Source of the DNA: an uncultured Eubacteriales bacterium | GTDB taxonomy: Bacteria > Bacillota > Clostridia > Oscillospirales > CAG-272 | Length of the DNA stretch: 31,248 nucleotides | Direction of reading: 5' to 3' | Assembly (NCBI GenBank): GCA_934503195.1 | Contig: CAKSVM010000035.1 | Location: forward strand, 1 to 31,248 | Shown here: positions 20,461 to 28,408 of the stretch, in pieces | Position numbering within the stretch: the first letter of the stretch is position 1 | How the letters are laid out: each line of letters begins with the position of its first letter | The notes under the pieces: model-generated | Database searches by the model: none | Told to the model about the DNA's origin: nothing | The model's input: only the letters and a program-made list of their open reading frames with translations | Position numbers and translations under genes: made by a program

Positions 20461-21318
20461 TCATCCCTTCTTGGTTCTGAGAATGTAGAATTTTCCGTCC
20501 TTTCTGACGAGCGCGGAATCGTTGACAATCCCGGTCGCGGCGTCAAAGGAGATTCCTAAAGCATTCTTCCCTTCGGCGTCAAGATATTCGTTTTTAGAAT
20601 ATCTCGCGTTCGAATAGTCGTAATCGCTCTTAACAAGCTCATACGGCGGATTTTCGATCGGGGCGATGTCGTCGGCCGCGAAAAAGTCGTGACGTTCACC
20701 GCCGTTTTCGGTATATACGCAGTCGAATCCGCCGTCTGACAGCGTGATTCTGTCGTATTTGCAATCGGTAAGCCTTTCAGTCAGTCGGTAAAGTGAATAT
20801 TTTTCAGTTATCTCTCCGCCGTCAGCTCCGCGCGCGTAGCCAAAATCGGTCATCGTCGTGTCGTTCACTGCGAAATACCGCCCACCGTCAAGAACCTCGG
20901 CGTGGTAAAAATGAAGCCCTTCGGCAAGGACGTTGAAATCCGCGTCATACAGCGAAGTGTCGCCGTTTTCCCCGGTCACGATATAATTCCCGTCGACCGT
21001 TTCGATGAACTCACGGTAATAATCCCCCGTATCGTCGGGCGAAACCTTCACAATGTTCCCGTCGGTATCGGTCAGGCGGTATTCATAGTACTTTGTCGTC
21101 CCGGTCGACAGCCTCAGCTCGCCCGTGAGAAGAAATCCGTTCTTTGTGAGATTTCCTTTTCCCCAGTCGATGAACCAGTCATCAAAGCCTTTTTCGGTGA
21201 GCGGTATATAAGTCAGCGAATAAATTTCGCCGTCAGTGTCCGTTTTTTTGCCGCAGGACGCGAACGTAACCGTCATTATAAGTGAAAGCGCGATTCCGAT
21301 GATTTTAAGGTTTCTCAT
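20461..21318 (-). CDS. Lipoprotein of unknown function
   Basis: I do not recognise the family. The 285-residue product begins MRNLKIIGIALSLIMTVTFASC, a lipoprotein signal peptide with lipobox FASC, so it should be anchored on the outer face of the membrane. The mature part has many short Asp/Gly/Tyr-rich strands (GDYYREFIETVDGNYIVTG, GGRYFAVND), suggesting a beta-propeller-like or repeat fold. I choose the start at 21318, after GGGGGA; the longer frame to 21420 would begin upstream of the promoter found at 21355-21383. It is transcribed alone. Confidence 0.8.
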   Translation of the reverse strand: MRNLKIIGIALSLIMTVTFASCGKKTDTDGEIYSLTYIPLTEKGFDDWFIDWGKGNLTKNGFLLTGELRLSTGTTKYYEYRLTDTDGNIVKVSPDDTGDYYREFIETVDGNYIVTGENGDTSLYDADFNVLAEGLHFYHAEVLDGGRYFAVNDTTMTDFGYARGADGGEITEKYSLYRLTERLTDCKYDRITLSDGGFDCVYTENGGERHDFFAADDIAPIENPPYELVKSDYDYSNARYSKNEYLDAEGKNALGISFDAATGIVNDSALVRKDGKFYILRTKKG

Positions 21319-21354
21319 TATTTTCCCCCTGTCGCCGGTTCTCACGGCTGATAA

Positions 21355-21383
21355 ATTATACCATAAGGCAAATGATTTGTCAA
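21355..21383 (-). promoter_or_regulatory. Sigma-A promoter of the lipoprotein gene
   Basis: Minus strand TTGACA (21383-21378), 17-base spacer, TATAAT (21360-21355), again with TGG before the -10. It supports the short form of the lipoprotein. Confidence 0.85.
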
Positions 21384-21421
21384 TAGTAAAACGAGAAATC
21401 GGCGCAAAACGCGCGGCCATG

Positions 21422-21646
21422 TCATTTTCCGTCCGTAACCTTCGCGACTGACATAAGCGTCAGCGGACTCACCTCGCGGGCAAATTCCGCCGCAGATCTC
21501 AGAGGAATTCCGGCCTTCGTGAGTCCCCGGATAAACCGCCACCTGAAAATAAGCCAGCGCGCGAAAAACACGATCACCGCCGGAATGAAAAGCAAGATCC
21601 AGATGAGTATCCGAAGCGCCGAGACCGTGATTTTCAGCGCGGTCAT
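21422..21646 (-). CDS. Small membrane protein in the ECF sigma operon
   Basis: This 74-residue protein has one long hydrophobic stretch (ILIWILLFIPAVIVFFARWLIF, about residues 13-34) followed by a basic, probably cytoplasmic tail. It overlaps the preceding gene by four bases and is the last gene of the sigma-factor operon. The tail contains AGIPLRSAAEF, resembling SGIPASAALEM in the neighbouring 82-residue protein. No known family is recognised. A role in passing a membrane signal to the soluble anti-sigma factor is possible but unproven. Confidence 0.7.
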   Translation of the reverse strand: MTALKITVSALRILIWILLFIPAVIVFFARWLIFRWRFIRGLTKAGIPLRSAAEFAREVSPLTLMSVAKVTDGK

Positions 21647-21891
21647 GACTTCGCTGCGTCGGACACGATATTCTTGACCTGAGTCATGTAATCCTTCGTC
21701 ATTTCGAGCGCGGCGGACGCCGGGATTCCCGACGCGACAAGCTCCTTGTAGAACGCGCCGACCGCCTTTCCGAGCTGCTCGCCGCTCTCAGCCGAGTAGA
21801 GCGCGGATATACAGCCTCTTATAAGCCCCGGAACCTTTTCGGTCACGGTGTCAAGCACGTTCGCGAGATCCTTCATATCATTCATTTCCAT
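21643..21891 (-). CDS. Small soluble protein in the ECF sigma operon
   Basis: This 82-residue, mostly helical protein (DLANVLDTVTEKVPGLIRGCISALYSAESGEQLGKAVGAFYKELV, then SGIPASAALEMTKDYMTQV) has no membrane segment. The ATG lies eight bases after GGAGG. It follows the anti-sigma gene by 14 bases and overlaps the small membrane-protein gene by four. I do not recognise the family. Its position suggests it belongs to the sigma/anti-sigma control circuit or is a target co-expressed with it. Confidence 0.7.
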   Translation of the reverse strand: MEMNDMKDLANVLDTVTEKVPGLIRGCISALYSAESGEQLGKAVGAFYKELVASGIPASAALEMTKDYMTQVKNIVSDAAKS

Positions 21892-21905
21892 AATTCTTTC
21901 CTCCG

Positions 21906-22205
21906 TTAAATAATCGCTTTGGCAAATCTGAGCGCGGCGCGGGTCATTCCGATCGAGTCGTTTATCACCTCAAAGGCTCCGAGAACCGATTCGTCCCGCT
22001 TTGAATCCGCTTTCACTAGCGCGAAAGCTGATTTTCTCACGCTTTCGGGAAGCTCCGCCGAACGTCTGAGTTTTATAAGAAACGCGGTCTCGCGCCGGCA
22101 CTCCGCGCAGGACGCCAGATGAAACGCGACCATTCCGCGAAGCTCCTTTGAAAGCCCCCCGCCGATATACTCCGGCAGAAGCTCTGAGATCTCATCACAG
22201 TTCAT
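21906..22205 (-). CDS. Soluble zinc-finger anti-sigma factor
   Basis: About 99 residues, starting MNCDEISELLPEYIGGGLSKE. It carries the zinc-binding anti-sigma motif with His and two Cys in HLASCAECRRE (about residues 29-39), typical of ZAS proteins that hold an ECF sigma factor inactive. Unlike many relatives it has no transmembrane segment; the C-terminal half is a short soluble helix region. I start it at 22205, six bases after GGGGAGG, rather than at the ATG at 22220. It overlaps the sigma-factor gene by 11 bases. Confidence 0.85.
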   Translation of the reverse strand: MNCDEISELLPEYIGGGLSKELRGMVAFHLASCAECRRETAFLIKLRRSAELPESVRKSAFALVKADSKRDESVLGAFEVINDSIGMTRAALRFAKAII

Positions 22206-22731
22206 TGTATCCCTCCCCAAGCTTTGACCGGAGCTTTTTCCGTATCGAAAACATCCGGCTCTTTACCGTGCCGACCGGAATCCCGACAATTCCCGCGGCC
22301 TCCTCATACGAAAGCCCCGAGTCAAAGACAAGCGTAACAAGCTCCCTCTCGGACTCGTCGAGCGACGCCAGCGCGTCCGAAACGTCAAGCCTCTCCGCGC
22401 TGTCCTTTTCAAGCGAGATTCCCGAATCGACATCATAAGCCTCCTCGCCGGAACCGCGCGGAGCTTCGGAAATCATCCCGCCGTCCACGCCGTTCCGAAT
22501 GACCGGGCGGCTCCGGTAAAAATCGCAGATTCTCCGCCGCGCCACAGAGATGAGCCATGTTCTAACCGACGAACGCCTGTCAAACGACCCGATCGACTTC
22601 CACGCCGAGAGCAGCGTTTCCTGCAAAACATCCTCCGCGTCGTCCGGATCGACGCGCGAAGCTATGTAAGAATACACCGCCCGAAGCTCTGGTAAACAGA
22701 GCCGCTCAAATTCGCGCTCGCCTGAAGCCAT
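22195..22731 (-). CDS. ECF-type RNA polymerase sigma factor
   Basis: This sigma-70 family, group 4 (ECF) factor has about 178 residues. Region 2 is visible as AVYSYIASRVDPDDAEDVLQETLLSAWKSIGSF and RTWLISVARRRICDFYR. Region 4 is LVTLVFDSGLSYEEAAGIVGIPVGTVKSRMFSIRKKLR, with its helix-turn-helix. The linker between them is rather long and acidic. I start at 22731, nine bases after AAAGGAG; the ATG at 22740 abuts the RBS. The anti-sigma gene overlaps its end. A candidate autoregulated promoter lies just upstream at 22758-22783. Confidence 0.93.
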   Translation of the reverse strand: MASGEREFERLCLPELRAVYSYIASRVDPDDAEDVLQETLLSAWKSIGSFDRRSSVRTWLISVARRRICDFYRSRPVIRNGVDGGMISEAPRGSGEEAYDVDSGISLEKDSAERLDVSDALASLDESERELVTLVFDSGLSYEEAAGIVGIPVGTVKSRMFSIRKKLRSKLGEGYNEL

Positions 22732-22757
22732 GCCGCTCATCTCCTTTCACATACTTA

Positions 22758-22783
22758 GTCGGAGAAAATCAGGAAACGGTTCA
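22758..22783 (-). promoter_or_regulatory. Candidate ECF-type autoregulatory promoter
   Basis: On the minus strand TGAACC (22783-22778), 16 bases, then CGAC (22761-22758). This resembles the AAC / CGTC-like boxes of ECF promoters and lies directly before the sigma gene. The -35 begins at the stop codon of the GH51 gene. Confidence 0.4.
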
Positions 22784-24223
22784 GATTTTTTCGGAAATCT
22801 TCGCTCTCACCGTCGCGACGCTTCCGCGCGGAAGCTCAAAACAGCCGGAAAGCGGCCTTTCGATCGGTTTGACTCTCTCAGGATTTGCGAATGTATTGTG
22901 CGCGTGGAGATCGTCGTCATGAAGAAGCGTCACGCTTCCCTCTCCGAGTCTGAATCCGACCGCCGCGAGATCAAGCTCGCAATCCTTTTCGGGCGAGAGA
23001 TTCGCGAGGGTTATCGTCACCTCGCCGTCCTTTTCGGAGGCCGATACCGAGATATCGTTGTTTCCGATCGCCCTGAACGCCTCGCCACCCTGATGCTCCT
23101 TGTACATATCGAAGACATGATAGGTCGGCGTGCAGAAGCATTTGTCCTCATGCGAGAGGAAGAGCGCGTGGATGTTGTTGACAAGCTGCGCCACCGCGCA
23201 GAGCCTTATCTTCTCGCAGTTGTTGTTGAAGATATTGAACGTGAGAGCCGTCACGACAGCGTCGCGAATAGTCGACTGCTGCTCGAAAAGGTGGTCAGTA
23301 GCGACAAGATCGGTGTTGTCATGGTGCCAGCATCCCCACTCGTCTATGACGAGCCTTGCGTTGTTTTCAAGTCCGTAGGAGACCGCGGCCGCCCAGTGAC
23401 GATCGATCAGCTCCTGCATCTTCCCGGCCTGACCGATGAGCTGACTCCACTCCTCGTTTGTGAAATTCACGGCTCCGCCCGCCGTGCCGCAGTAGTAGTG
23501 GAACGCGAGACCGTTCATCCTGACGTACTTCTTCGAAAGCTCGCCGAGAACTCCGCGCGTCCAGCCGTAATCGAAAGCGTTCGCGCCGCAGCCGATCAGC
23601 TCAAGCCCCTTCGACGCGTTTGCCATTACCTCGGCGTACCGACGGTATTCACAGGCGTAGTATTCCGGAGTCATGTTACCTCCGCCGCCCCAGTTCTCGT
23701 TTCCGACTCCCCAGAGCTTCACGTCATAGGGCGCGGGATGACCGTTTTCGGCGCGGAGCTTCGCCATCGTCGTCGTACCCTCGGGCGAATTCACATAGTC
23801 AACCCAGTCGCGGATCGAAAGCGGCGACATTGTCGTGAGATTCGCCGCGATATAGGGCCTTGCGCCGCAGAGTCCGCAGAAATCGAGGAATTCGTCGGTT
23901 CCGACGAGATTCGACTCATATTTTCCGTCCTCGTAGGTCCACCAGCTGACGCGCTTCGGACGCTTCGCGCGGTCTCCGATTCCGTCGCGCCAGTCGTAGA
24001 TCTCGGCAAAGCATCCGCCCGGCCAGCGGATCAGCGGCACGTTCGCCGCGCGGAGCTTATCGATGATGAATTTTCTGAAGCCGTGAATATTTTCGGCCTT
24101 CGAGTCCTCGCCGACGTAGATTCCGTCGTAGATGACGCCGCCGATATGCTCGGCGAAAACGCCGTAGATGTCAGGGTTTATTCTCCCGAGCTTTTCGGGA
24201 AGGATGAGATAAATTTTATCCAT
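22781..24223 (-). CDS. Alpha-L-arabinofuranosidase, GH51
   Basis: This 480-residue GH51 enzyme releases arabinofuranose from arabinoxylan or arabinan fragments with retention of configuration. The acid/base is Glu176 in GVGNENWGGGG and the nucleophile Glu295 in VIDEWGCWHH. WPGGCFAEIYDWRDGIG and the C-terminal beta domain are also typical. There is no signal peptide, so it acts on imported oligosaccharides in the cytoplasm. The start at 24223 follows AAGGAGG by ten bases. An AraC regulator is transcribed divergently from a short shared promoter region. Confidence 0.94.
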   Translation of the reverse strand: MDKIYLILPEKLGRINPDIYGVFAEHIGGVIYDGIYVGEDSKAENIHGFRKFIIDKLRAANVPLIRWPGGCFAEIYDWRDGIGDRAKRPKRVSWWTYEDGKYESNLVGTDEFLDFCGLCGARPYIAANLTTMSPLSIRDWVDYVNSPEGTTTMAKLRAENGHPAPYDVKLWGVGNENWGGGGNMTPEYYACEYRRYAEVMANASKGLELIGCGANAFDYGWTRGVLGELSKKYVRMNGLAFHYYCGTAGGAVNFTNEEWSQLIGQAGKMQELIDRHWAAAVSYGLENNARLVIDEWGCWHHDNTDLVATDHLFEQQSTIRDAVVTALTFNIFNNNCEKIRLCAVAQLVNNIHALFLSHEDKCFCTPTYHVFDMYKEHQGGEAFRAIGNNDISVSASEKDGEVTITLANLSPEKDCELDLAAVGFRLGEGSVTLLHDDDLHAHNTFANPERVKPIERPLSGCFELPRGSVATVRAKISEKI

Positions 24224-24271
24224 TTTCCGGATACCTCCTTATATTCTGTAAGATTATTTTACCATAACCTC

Positions 24272-24301
24272 TTGACAAAGTAAAGCCATTTGTTGTATAC
24301 T
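24272..24301 (+). promoter_or_regulatory. Promoter of the AraC gene, overlapping the divergent GH51 promoter
   Basis: Plus strand TTGACA (24272-24277), 18-base spacer, TATACT (24296-24301). On the minus strand a TAAAAT with a weak TTTACT 17 bases upstream probably serves GH51. The two promoters overlap, which allows one regulator to control both. Confidence 0.6.
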
Positions 24302-24333
24302 TATAGACAAAAGTTATCTTTTTCGGAGGATCT

Positions 24334-25125
24334 ATGTACTCACAGGACAAAAACTCGACTCCGGGCTTCAATTACGATTTCCGGATCTACAATGCGTATT
24401 CCTTTCCGACGCCGCATATTCACAAGAGCGCGGAGTTGATTCTGCCGCTTTCCGGCCGCGGGGAGGTATTGATTGGAAACCGGAATTTCACGCTGAATGA
24501 AGGCGAGGCCGCGCTGGCTCTGCCCTTCGTGCCGCATTCGTTTGAGTCGGGAAGCTCAAAACTCGCGGTCTGCGTATTTTCGGAGGACTGCGCGCCCAGA
24601 TTCTACAAGAGACTCGGCAGCAAAAGAAGCGGCAGCCCGGTCTTCCGACCGACTGCCGCCGCGATTTGTTATTTTCTGAATGCTTTTGAAGCCGATCGGC
24701 AAATCCCGGCCGGCAGTACGGCCCGGCTGACCGCCGCCGGCGAGCTGTCGGTCACGGCGGCACTCTACGCGCTTCTTGACCGCTTTCTCTCGGATGTCAG
24801 CTTCGACTCCGAGCCGGGAATCTATGAAAAGCTGCTCGCCTACATAAGCGAACACTCGTCAGAGGATCTGACTCTCGCCTCGATCGCCGCGAAGTTCGGC
24901 TACGAACCGCATTATCTGTCGAGGCTCTTCAGACGATTCACGGATTTGAATCTCCGCGCGCTCATCAACTCCTGCCGAGTTGAGTCGGCCAAGGAGCTGC
25001 TGAAAAGCGACGCGACAATCACCGAGATCGCGCTCTCATGCGGATTCGGAAGTGTCAGAAACTTCAACCGTGTGTTCGCAAAGCTCTGCAAAATGAGTCC
25101 GGGAGACTGGCGTAAATCGAAATAA
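24334..25125 (+). CDS. AraC family regulator beside GH51
   Basis: This 263-residue protein has an N-terminal cupin-like sensing domain (PHIHKSAELILPLSGRGEVLIGNRNFTLNEGEAALALPFVPHSF) and a C-terminal AraC DNA-binding domain with two helix-turn-helix units: LTLASIAAKFGYEPHYLSRLFRRFT and ATITEIALSCGFGSVRNFNRVFAKL. It probably senses a sugar and activates the divergent arabinofuranosidase gene. The ATG lies six bases after CGGAGG. It converges with the GH95 gene with only 16 bases between them. Confidence 0.92.
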   Translation: MYSQDKNSTPGFNYDFRIYNAYSFPTPHIHKSAELILPLSGRGEVLIGNRNFTLNEGEAALALPFVPHSFESGSSKLAVCVFSEDCAPRFYKRLGSKRSGSPVFRPTAAAICYFLNAFEADRQIPAGSTARLTAAGELSVTAALYALLDRFLSDVSFDSEPGIYEKLLAYISEHSSEDLTLASIAAKFGYEPHYLSRLFRRFTDLNLRALINSCRVESAKELLKSDATITEIALSCGFGSVRNFNRVFAKLCKMSPGDWRKSK

Positions 25126-25141
25126 GACGCTCAAAGCTTTC

Positions 25142-27433
25142 TCAGACCACCTCAGCCGTGCTTCCGCCCGGTAAGAAGGTGTATTTCCACGACTTGTCGC
25201 CGTATCTGATCTCGCAGTCGCCACCGTATTCCGACTCCACCTCAAATCTCGCGAGCTTTCCGTCCTCCCACTCAGCCGCAACCAGAAGACCTCCGCGCGC
25301 GCAGATTCCGTAAATTCCGCCATTTCTCCATGTCGGCGGAAGCGCGGGAAGCAGCTCGACATATCCCTCGTGGCTCTGAACCAGCATCTCGACAATTCCC
25401 GCGACCGCGCCGAAGTTTCCGTCGATCTGGAACGGCGGGTGCGCGTCGAAGAGATTCGCATAGGTCGATTTCGTGATAAGCTCGAAGAGATTGTTGTACG
25501 CCTCGCGTCCCATTCCGAGTCTGGCGAAGAAGTTGATTATCCACGCCTTGCTCCATCCGGTGTGGCCGCCCCCAGCCGAAAGTCTTCTCGCGATCGAAAC
25601 CTTAGCCGCCTCGAAAAGCTCCGGCGTCTTCGACCTCGTTATGAGATCGGACGGATAGAGTCCGTAGAGCATCGAGAGATGGCGATGCCCCGGCTCGGTC
25701 TCCTCAAATTCCTTCTGCCACTCCATGATCTGTCCGTATTTTCCGATTTTTATCGGCGGCAGACGGTCGCGGGTCTTTTTTAGTTTTTCGGAGAATTCCT
25801 CGTCGGTTTCAAGCAGCTTCGCGGCCGCGATCGTGTTCGTGAAAAGCTCATAGAGTATCGAGTTGTCCATCGTCGGCCCGGCGCAGATCGCGACGGTTTT
25901 TCCGGTTCCGGGATCGCGGTAATGATTCTCAGGCGAGTTCGACGGGACGGTGACAAGATATCCGGTCTCGGGATCCTCGGTCAGGAAGTCAAGGAAGAAC
26001 TCACAGCTTCCCTTCATCACCGGATAATATTCGCGTAAGAAATCAATATTTTCCGTGAAGAGCCATCTCTGCCAGATATGCTCGCAGCACCACGCCCCGG
26101 CGCACATGAAGCTTCCCCAAGAAAATCCGTTTCCGGGCGCGGTGAAGCCCCACGGATTCGTGATCGTGTGCGCGACCCAGCCGTTCATGCCGTAGTTCAC
26201 CTTTGCCGTACGCTTTCCGTGTTCCGAAAGGAACTTTATATAGCGCATGAAAATATCGCCGCACTCGGGCAGCCCGGTAAGCTCGGTGAGCCAGTAGTTC
26301 ATCTGAATATTTATGTTGATATGATAGTCAGCCGACCAGATCGTGTTGTAATCGTTCGTCCAGATTCCCTGAAGGTTTGCCGGAAGCACGCAGTTCCGGC
26401 TTGACGCGATCATAAGATACCGACCGTAATTATAGAACAGCTCGATGACTCCGTTCACTGCCGCGACGTCACCCTCGCGCTTTCCGCGCTCCTCAAACGT
26501 CTCGCCGGGTACGGGTTCAAGCTTACTCTCAGCGTCGTATTTCGAGATGTATGCCTTGATTTTGTCGGTGTTGACGCGGATATCGGGCGCGAGATCAAGC
26601 GTTGAACGCGACATGAGATCGTAAACCCTTGCCGCGGATTCACACTTTATGTACTCATAATCCTCGTCCGCGGCGGCGTTCACAAGCTTTACCGCCTCCT
26701 CAAGCGGATCAATGTCAAGCTTTCCGTCCATCGCGTAATTCGTCCTGACGCTTATGTAGATAAGATTCTCATTTTCGTATCTGACGATTCTGACGGCGGC
26801 TCCGTAGGAAATTCCGTTCGGGAAGCTGCCGTGAGCCTTTATGAGATCTTCGCTCTCTTCGATAACCGCGTCATCGCGGCGGAATCTGTAGTCCGCCTTG
26901 AAGGGGAGCGGCGAGTAGATTCTTCCGCAAACGCAGGAATATTTTTCGCTCGCGAAATACTCGCGCGTGAATTTCTGCCCGTGAGTTTTGTAGATCACCG
27001 TCGCGATTCCGCTCGAAAGATCAAGACTGCGCGTGTATGACGAGGTCTCCTCGTCGTCGTGGAGCTTTATAAAGAGATCTCCGGCCGTCTGATAGCTGCC
27101 GTACGGAAGATCCTTAGCCGGAACCTTTCCCGAGCCTCCGCCCGCGCCGCGGCAGACGAAATATCTGTTCGCGAGTTCCTCGGCCTCGCTCAGCCTGCCC
27201 TCAAAGACAAGCTTTCGTATCTCGTCAAGGTGTTCCGCGCACTCCGGATTGTCCGCGTCGGGATCATACCAGCCGCTCCAGAGCGTTTCCTCGTTGAGCT
27301 GTATTTTTTCCTCACCGATCCGTCCGTATACCATCGCGCCCAGACGTCCGTTTCCGATCGGAAGCGCGTCGGTCCAGATCTTTGAGGGAGCTTCGAATGC
27401 AAGCGTAGCGTTTTTCATACGATATCTTTTCAT
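25142..27433 (-). CDS. GH95 family alpha-L-fucosidase (or alpha-L-galactosidase)
   Basis: This 763-residue protein matches GH95 throughout: WTDALPIGNGRLGAMVYG at the N-terminus, NLQGIWTNDYNTIWSADYHININIQMNYW, HTGWSKAW and DGNFGAVAGI. Likely catalytic residues by analogy with the Bifidobacterium enzyme are Asn373 and Asn375, Glu571 in QIMEWQKEF and Asp671 in DGNFG. GH95 enzymes invert the linkage and release alpha-1,2-fucose, or L-galactose from xyloglucan. No signal peptide is seen, so the substrate is imported. No clear RBS precedes the ATG at 27433; an in-frame ATG at 27418 is an alternative. An AraC gene lies upstream on the same strand. Confidence 0.93.
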   Translation of the reverse strand: MKRYRMKNATLAFEAPSKIWTDALPIGNGRLGAMVYGRIGEEKIQLNEETLWSGWYDPDADNPECAEHLDEIRKLVFEGRLSEAEELANRYFVCRGAGGGSGKVPAKDLPYGSYQTAGDLFIKLHDDEETSSYTRSLDLSSGIATVIYKTHGQKFTREYFASEKYSCVCGRIYSPLPFKADYRFRRDDAVIEESEDLIKAHGSFPNGISYGAAVRIVRYENENLIYISVRTNYAMDGKLDIDPLEEAVKLVNAAADEDYEYIKCESAARVYDLMSRSTLDLAPDIRVNTDKIKAYISKYDAESKLEPVPGETFEERGKREGDVAAVNGVIELFYNYGRYLMIASSRNCVLPANLQGIWTNDYNTIWSADYHININIQMNYWLTELTGLPECGDIFMRYIKFLSEHGKRTAKVNYGMNGWVAHTITNPWGFTAPGNGFSWGSFMCAGAWCCEHIWQRWLFTENIDFLREYYPVMKGSCEFFLDFLTEDPETGYLVTVPSNSPENHYRDPGTGKTVAICAGPTMDNSILYELFTNTIAAAKLLETDEEFSEKLKKTRDRLPPIKIGKYGQIMEWQKEFEETEPGHRHLSMLYGLYPSDLITRSKTPELFEAAKVSIARRLSAGGGHTGWSKAWIINFFARLGMGREAYNNLFELITKSTYANLFDAHPPFQIDGNFGAVAGIVEMLVQSHEGYVELLPALPPTWRNGGIYGICARGGLLVAAEWEDGKLARFEVESEYGGDCEIRYGDKSWKYTFLPGGSTAEVV

Positions 27434-27511
27434 ACAATCACCAAAAAAACATAATAAAAACCGCGAAACACTGAAAACAGGAAAAACCGCGCCGCGTCCG
27501 GCGTCCTGATA

Positions 27512-28288
27512 TCAGCTTTCGTAATCTATGAAGTTCTTTCCTTTCGCGAACTCGCCCGGAGTCATACCGAACGTGCGCTTAAAAAGCCCGCAGAAATGGC
27601 TCACCGTACCGAATCCCAGCGTGGCGGCGACCTCTGAGGTTCCCATTCCGGAAATAAGCCTTCTCTTTGCCTCGCCAAGTCTCAACGACCTGAAATAATC
27701 CTGCGGCGTCATCCCGCAAAGCCTGCCGAAAAGCTCGGAAAAACGCGAGATGCTGTAGCCGGCCGCGGCCGCCATCTCGGAGAGCGTCAGCTGACGGTCA
27801 AGATTTTCCTTCATGTACCGGATCGCCTGATAAAGCTCGGCCTGACCTTTTCTCTCCCGCCGCGGGGTACGTTCAGACGGCGTCTCGGAAAGGCGGCAGA
27901 TCAGCTCGACAAGCAGTGCCTCGGCTCTGACTATGTCGGTTTTGTAATAAAGTCTGATCCTCGAAAAAAGGACGGCAAGAGCCTTATCCGGCTCCGAAAA
28001 CGTCGGTATCGTGTCGAGACGTCTCTCAAACGCGGTTCCTTGACGCTCAAAGTCGAAGTAAATGAAGGTGGTCGAAAACGGGAATTTTGAGTTTCGGATC
28101 TGTCCGGGACGGCTGAACGAAACGGTTCCGTCGCAAAGGATGTGACGTTCGCCGTCGATGCAGGTTTCCCCGCCGTCAGAATCATAAATCTCAAGCTCAT
28201 ATTTTGTTACAAAGCGCGGACGGCTCACGGGAACCCCATCCGGGCTGCGCCAGCGGTCGGCGTTCAGGAGCGTTATCTCCGGGAGCAT
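27512..28288 (-). CDS. AraC family regulator between GH95 and GH16
   Basis: This AraC-type regulator has an N-terminal beta-rich sensing part and a C-terminal DNA-binding domain: LTLSEMAAAAGYSISRFSELFGRLCGMTPQDYF, then GTSEVAATLGFGTVSHFCGLFKRTFGMTPGEF. I start it at 28288, six bases after GAGGA; the ATG at 28327 has no clear RBS but is close to the promoter and cannot be excluded. The GH95 gene follows after 78 bases on the same strand, and GH16 is divergent, so it may control both. Confidence 0.9.
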   Translation of the reverse strand: MLPEITLLNADRWRSPDGVPVSRPRFVTKYELEIYDSDGGETCIDGERHILCDGTVSFSRPGQIRNSKFPFSTTFIYFDFERQGTAFERRLDTIPTFSEPDKALAVLFSRIRLYYKTDIVRAEALLVELICRLSETPSERTPRRERKGQAELYQAIRYMKENLDRQLTLSEMAAAAGYSISRFSELFGRLCGMTPQDYFRSLRLGEAKRRLISGMGTSEVAATLGFGTVSHFCGLFKRTFGMTPGEFAKGKNFIDYES

Positions 28289-28360
28289 AGAAAATCCTCG
28301 TTTCACGACATTTTTCAGTAATTCCATAGCTTGCTTTTTACCACGAAAGATGTTATAATT

Positions 28361-28389
28361 ATTATACCATTTTAAGGCAAAATTGTCAA
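28361..28389 (-). promoter_or_regulatory. Sigma-A promoter of the AraC-GH95 unit
   Basis: Minus strand TTGACA (28389-28384), 17-base spacer, TATAAT (28366-28361) with TGG before the -10. The divergent GH16 gene begins only 20 bases beyond the -35 and has no comparably good promoter, so it may need an activator. Confidence 0.85.
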
Positions 28390-28408
28390 TAGAATGTGAG
28401 GAAAAAAT

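Noticed and set aside
22730..24283. 517-residue plus-strand ORF opposite GH51
   Set aside because: It is entirely antisense to a gene with clear catalytic motifs and has no recognisable domain or RBS. High GC content produces such long open mirror frames.
27434..27511. Terminator between the AraC and GH95 genes
   Set aside because: Only a 5-bp stem (CGCCG/CGGCG) near a TTTTT was seen, separated by three bases; too weak to call, so the two genes may be cotranscribed.
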